Source of the DNA: Linum tenue
Taxonomy: Eukaryota; Streptophyta; Magnoliopsida; Malpighiales; Linaceae
Reading direction: 5' to 3'
DNA length: 64,000 bases
Assembly (NCBI GenBank): GCA_946122785.1
Contig: CAMGYJ010000007.1
Location: forward strand, 45,037,587 to 45,101,586
Shown piece by piece: positions 60,160-64,000 of the stretch; position 1 is the stretch's first letter; the number at the start of each line of letters is the position of its first letter. A program made the position numbers and the translations under genes. Below the pieces are notes generated by a model, which ran no database searches, had not been told where the DNA came from, and saw only the letters and a list, made by a program, of their open reading frames with translations.

Positions 60160-61380
60160 AGCTTTACATCGGTCTAGGTAATGTTGAAAATTTGGTATCG
60201 GTATTTGAGATATATCGAACCGTACCAAATTTGTCTATATTTGATCTTACCGAGTACACGTATTATCATTTAATTATATATAGATCATTCCATCACTATT
60301 TCACAACTAAAAAGCAGCGGCGGATCCAGAACACAGAAGAGTACTGGGCCATATTTCATTAAAAAATTAGAATCGTAAAAGAATATTATAGTTTTTTTTA
60401 CAATATAAATTGTACACGACGGTATTTTAATTTAGCGAATGCATCAATAATGGAGTCCACATCCATACCAATAATATACATTTTTTTAAAATAAAATACT
60501 TTAGCAAACGACTAGAAATCCATCGTTCATTTTGTTGCGAAATCAGTTTTCATATGTTTCATTGTTGAAAAGGTTATCCTTGTAGTAGTTGTTGATACGA
60601 GCAGCGTCAACTCTAGACAAATCAACCGTGCATTGTAATTTGTATGTCCATACCTATATCCACTAACTGCTTTAGTAAAATTTCAAGGGAATAAACCTCA
60701 TATTTCTTATAGTCTTTTACGTTTTAGACTTTTAGATTTCATTGTTTTTTTTAGAAAAATAGTCTTTGGAGTTAGAATTTCTAGACTAAATTTATAGTAG
60801 TGATTTGAATATGTTAATCTGAATCATTTTTCTAGTTACACCCAATCTTATTATAAAATAACACTAGGGTGAAGAACTAAAATCAAAAAATTCATAAACA
60901 CTATACTAACTTCGAATCCAGAGGAGGGCTGGCCCGGGGCCCGGGGTGGCCACCCCATGGATCTGCCACTGCTAAGAAGTCATCATCCAACTATAGTTTG
61001 ACTTTCCAATTTAAGTCACTCTCGTCTCTCACATAATCTCTTGTTGTTTTCATAACACCAAAAAGTAAACACTAGTATTAGTTGTCTCCCAACTTCCAAT
61101 TCGTCAAATTAAAGATTACCAATGACAATAACTTAAGATGTCACCTCTCCTCCATTCTTCTCAATAATATCCTAGCTCTAGGCAAACTCAAGACTCTTTG
61201 CTTAGTCTTTTTGTCCTAAATTAAACTATAAAATCTAATTTATATATTTAATTATTAATTGAAAAAATAATTAATTTAATATTTGATAATACAGATTGGT
61301 ATACCGAAATACCAATTGGTATACTGAAATATCGATTGAGATACCGAATTATAATAAAATATCAAGATGTATGTTTGTAT
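60160..61380 (-). mobile_element. AT-rich TIR element, family copy 2 (inverted), with nested insertion
   Basis: Related to 57696-58450 but in the opposite orientation: TTGGTATCGGTATTTGAGAT at the left, AATTGGTATACTGAAATATC near the right, and inverted internal blocks at 61010-61210. It is split by the hAT-like element at 60315-60971. Outer borders are approximate. Confidence 0.55.
60315..60971. mobile_element. hAT-like MITE nested in TIR-element copy 2
   Basis: A 657-bp segment starting CAGCGGCGGATCCA and ending TGGATCTGCCACTG (inverted, CAG..CTG). It is flanked by octamers CTAAAAAG (60307-60314) and CTAAGAAG (60972-60979), one mismatch apart. These ends and the 8-bp duplication are typical of hAT elements. 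Confidence 0.75.
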
Positions 61381-61420
61381 TATGAAAAAATAAAAATATA
61401 TATTGTATACAATCTATAAT

Positions 61421-61529
61421 AAAAATACTATGGCTGCGGTCCCAGGTTCGAGTCCCTTCAGTAGTACCTAATAACAAAAAAAGTAACCTACATCACCCTT
61501 ATCTAAAAAAAAAAATACTATGGCTGCGG
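61421..61529 (+). mobile_element. 5'-truncated tRNA-derived SINE
   Basis: The 19-bp repeat AAAAATACTATGGCTGCGG occurs at 61421-61439 and 61511-61529. Between them is a Pol III B box, GGTTCGAGTCCC, about 45 bp of non-coding sequence and an A-rich tail. That is the footprint of a SINE truncated 5' of its B box. Confidence 0.65.
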
Positions 61530-62180
61530 GAGCACTCTTAATTCTTCGTTTACTTTTGCTTCTTGTTTGTTTTCTTTTGTTATTTAAACTTGGCATTTTT
61601 TTTATCAAAGTACACATGTTTAAAAAATTATCAAAATACATATATTTTATGAAATGTTCTCAATCTACACATGTTTGGGCAAAACCGCGGCCATCAGACG
61701 CGGTGAATAGTATCACTACGGCCGTCAGAAGCAATGAATGCTAACCTAGGCTGAAACTTCGAACGAATGCATTTTGCGCTTGTTTGTCCGATTGTAGCAA
61801 AAAAATTGATTCCCCGTAATTTTTTGAGATCTTTCTAGCAGAAGGTGGTTTGGTCCCGCTTCCGTCCCGAAAAAAATATCGTTTGCTACCCCAAACGAGC
61901 AATTATTCGATTTTTCCAAACTTTGGACGACTATAACTTTGTGCTCTGTAGCCCCGGAACCGTAGGGCGAAGGTTTATTATGAGCCCGTAGGGCGAAGGT
62001 TTATTATGAGCCCGAAAAGCGGGCGAAGGAAAACGACCTTTCTCGAAGAGTGGTATGGGAGGTACGACCTGTCCTCAGCATTCTATGCTAGTTAAATCTG
62101 ACAACGGTCCTATAATCACACTGCTCCAAAAAATTTTCGGGTAAAGGCAAATACTTTTCTTACCAATATATATACTATGA
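61530..62180. other. Intergenic DNA with short direct repeat
   Basis: No gene. GAGCCCGTAGGGCGAAGG-like text is duplicated in tandem near 61960-62010 (CGTAGGGCGAAGGTTTATTA twice). Confidence 0.5.
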
Positions 62181-63371
62181 CGAAAAATTATGGTACAAGT
62201 AATTCAAAAAATCTACGCCATAAAAAAATTATTTTACATATCCATGGGGATTTCAAGAAACTTCCCTATACCAAGAAGACTTCCTTCCACAACCTGCGAT
62301 GAAATCCTATTGGAGATAGCTATGGAGGCCTTCAATGCTCATAACTTACCATCATTGCTACGCTCCACCTCCAAAGACCAAGAGCTCATTGGAGCTTGCC
62401 ACCGAGAAATTAGAAATAGCATGCTCCATTGTGGCTTACCAACCCCTCCCACCTCCCGATTTGAAGCTAAAAGAAAAAGTCGACCAATGATGATTGTGTG
62501 GAGCAAGAGGAACTCATCCCGGAGAGCTCATGTGGTAAGGATGATCAAGAGTGTCTCATTGACGACCTCCACGCCTTTCCATATCTCACGACCAACTTTG
62601 AAGAACAAGTCACAATGGAGGAGGAGCAAGATGACTTTATCAAAAACCTTTCATGAAAATTTGCCTTCCAATTTATACTTGAAGACAAGGATGGCAAGGT
62701 GAGAGAAGCGGTTGAGGAGGAGGAAGTGGGCATCGAAGAAGATGAAGATTTTGATTGTTCAAAAGAGGAGGAACACATTTTGGAAGAAGGAAGGGAGGTT
62801 AAAGATGAAAGTGGTGTCCGATCAATGGACGAGGTTGGGGTGGATGAAGTTTCTACAAGTTACAAGTGCCACCAAAACTTTCCACCCAAACTTGATGCAC
62901 TTCTCGAGAAGGACTCATTTGTGGCGTCTCTTTGCCAAGCAAAGGCCACACCATTATCGTTCCCTCTCTGTGGATATGATGGTGGTCAATCCATGATGTG
63001 CTACATGGTGCGGGGTGAAGAGAAGAAAGAAGAATGCAAGAAGAAGAGGTATCGTGGGTGGAGCCTCAACTCTCATCAAGTCCACAAGCCATTTACATTA
63101 TTCGAAGCATCCCATGCTCGAGACTTGAGACTCCATATCACTAACGTGAACCTCGAATCCAGGGAGATTTTAGGATGGATCGAGATTTAGGAGTCCTCAT
63201 CTGTCTCATGACGTTAAAGAAGTGCTTGTTGGGGGTCAACCCAACCCATCGGTTTGCATTTCTTTTCTTTTCAATAAATAAATCTTGGGAGCTTGTGGTG
63301 TTTTGTTTGTTGAGTTGCTCTCCCGAAATTTACATGTTGATAATAGCACATTTGCACATGTTTGCACCAAT
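62181..63371 (+). mobile_element. 3' remnant of a Ty3/gypsy (Tat/Athila-like) element
   Basis: Two adjacent plus-strand frames (62190-62702 and 62699-63190) give an acidic, Glu-rich protein region (VEEEEVGIEEDEDFD) followed by HQVHKPFTLFEASHARDLRL and a stop. Right after it comes AAGTGCTTGTTGGGGGTCAACCCAA, a marker of this lineage just downstream of its last coding region (quoted in part: GCTTGTTGGGGGTCAACCC). At 63336, TGATAATAGCACATTTGCAC matches the LTR start at 37867 and breaks off at about 63371. No protease or reverse transcriptase is present in the window. Confidence 0.65.
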
Positions 63372-64000
63372 CAAAATAGTATAGAGGGATGATGAGATGG
63401 GAAAGGAATTAGTGGGCGGTGTTGTTGATGTTGAATGGAACACTAATATCCATTTGACTACATAGTATAGAGGCAGCATATAGGCTATAACCAATCAAAA
63501 TATCCTAATTATTTATCTTTTCAGAACCGGAACAGATGTTGAATCGAAAAAGTTAGTGATTTAAGGTTCAGTGGTTAATCGTTGATAGAACCGTTCATGA
63601 TATATAACATACAAGACTAGTATAATACACTAATTTAATAATGAAGTTATCAATTATCATTGACCATAAACAATTTCAAATTCATATCATCACCAAAATA
63701 TCCAACAAATGAGATGAGAAAGTATAAATAAATTTAATACTTTTGGTTTGCTGGTCTTAGTTTACGTTAAAGTATTTTTTTTAAAAAAAAATTGTGATTA
63801 AAATATGAACCACTGGGTCAGTTAAAACGTGGTGGTTCATCTGGTTTTATGTTGAACCGTGAAAAACCGATTGATCCATCAATAACCGTCCTTGCAATGA
63901 ATCAGATCGTTATCATTGTTGGTTTGGAGGTTACATTGACCCACCTGTTTATCCAGTTCGATTCTTATAAAAATGCTAATTATCCTTAACTAACCAATAA
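63372..64000. other. Intergenic AT-rich DNA at the right edge
   Basis: No gene recognised. Repeated AACCG/CGGTT motifs (63520-63600 and 63820-63960) suggest a decayed TIR element similar in style to the one at 30181-30355, without definable ends. Confidence 0.35.

Noticed and set aside
61431..61460. B-box-like GGTTCGAGTCCC as a tRNA gene
   Set aside because: No A box or acceptor stem nearby; the direct repeats and A-tail indicate a truncated SINE.
62545..62778. Minus-strand Ser-rich frame
   Set aside because: Antisense of the acidic gypsy-remnant frame (GAG/GAA repeats read as Ser/Leu).
1..64000. CRISPR array, rRNA or phage-type genes
   Set aside because: No regularly spaced identical repeats with unique spacers, and no rRNA signature; the context is a plant nuclear genome.

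Overview
The window is nuclear DNA from a flowering plant, most likely a eudicot. It has intron-rich genes with plant-type GT..AG splice sites, plant-specific families (a LAZY/IGT gravitropism gene, sucrose synthase, a GH28 pectin-active-enzyme homologue) and typical plant transposons: L1-type LINEs, Ty3/gypsy and Ty1/copia LTR pieces, a TRIM, MITEs and a Helitron end. The species cannot be fixed from sequence alone.

Seven protein-coding genes were reconstructed exon by exon; in each, the reading phase closes across every junction. In order they are: (1) the 3' part of a VWA/inter-alpha-trypsin-inhibitor-heavy-chain-like gene (+, 75-5488); (2) a LAZ1-homologue DUF300 membrane protein (-, 18437-20563); (3) a DUF985 cupin (+, 20953-22277), head-to-head with gene 2; (4) a LAZY/IGT family gene (-, 22773-23903) with a 6-nt first exon and a 20-nt last coding exon; (5) mitochondrial COQ9 (-, 27160-29004); (6) a membrane-anchored GH28 pectin-lyase-fold protein (-, 31106-35135); (7) sucrose synthase of the SUS1 type (-, 40154-43430). 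From memory, genes 1, 3, 4, 5 and 6 match neighbouring Arabidopsis genes around At1g19110-At1g19170, so the interval looks syntenic, with added genes and many transposon insertions. The genes do not form a single pathway.

Between the genes: 5.6-17.2 kb is a transposon cluster. It holds a TRIM, a decayed LINE, a nearly full-length LINE of about 6.3 kb on the minus strand with a 14-bp target duplication, a solo-LTR-like repeat pair and a MITE with a 9-bp target duplication. 24.6-26.95 kb holds copia and gypsy LTR fragments plus a 105-bp copy of the GH28 gene's 3' flank. 35.6-39.7 kb holds a MULE-like MITE and the 3' end and LTR of a gypsy element with a nested hAT MITE. 44.6-55.7 kb has no gene I can call, only short exon-like pieces. 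55.7-57.3 kb ends in a Helitron 3' terminus preceded by an RPA-like fragment. 57.7-64 kb holds related AT-rich TIR elements, a 5'-truncated LINE, a truncated SINE and a gypsy remnant.

I saw no rRNA or tRNA gene, CRISPR array or viral gene. The most useful results are the complete LAZY gene model with its two tiny exons, several insertions dated by exact target-site duplications, the displaced duplication of the GH28 3' flank, and the large gene-poor island upstream of sucrose synthase.
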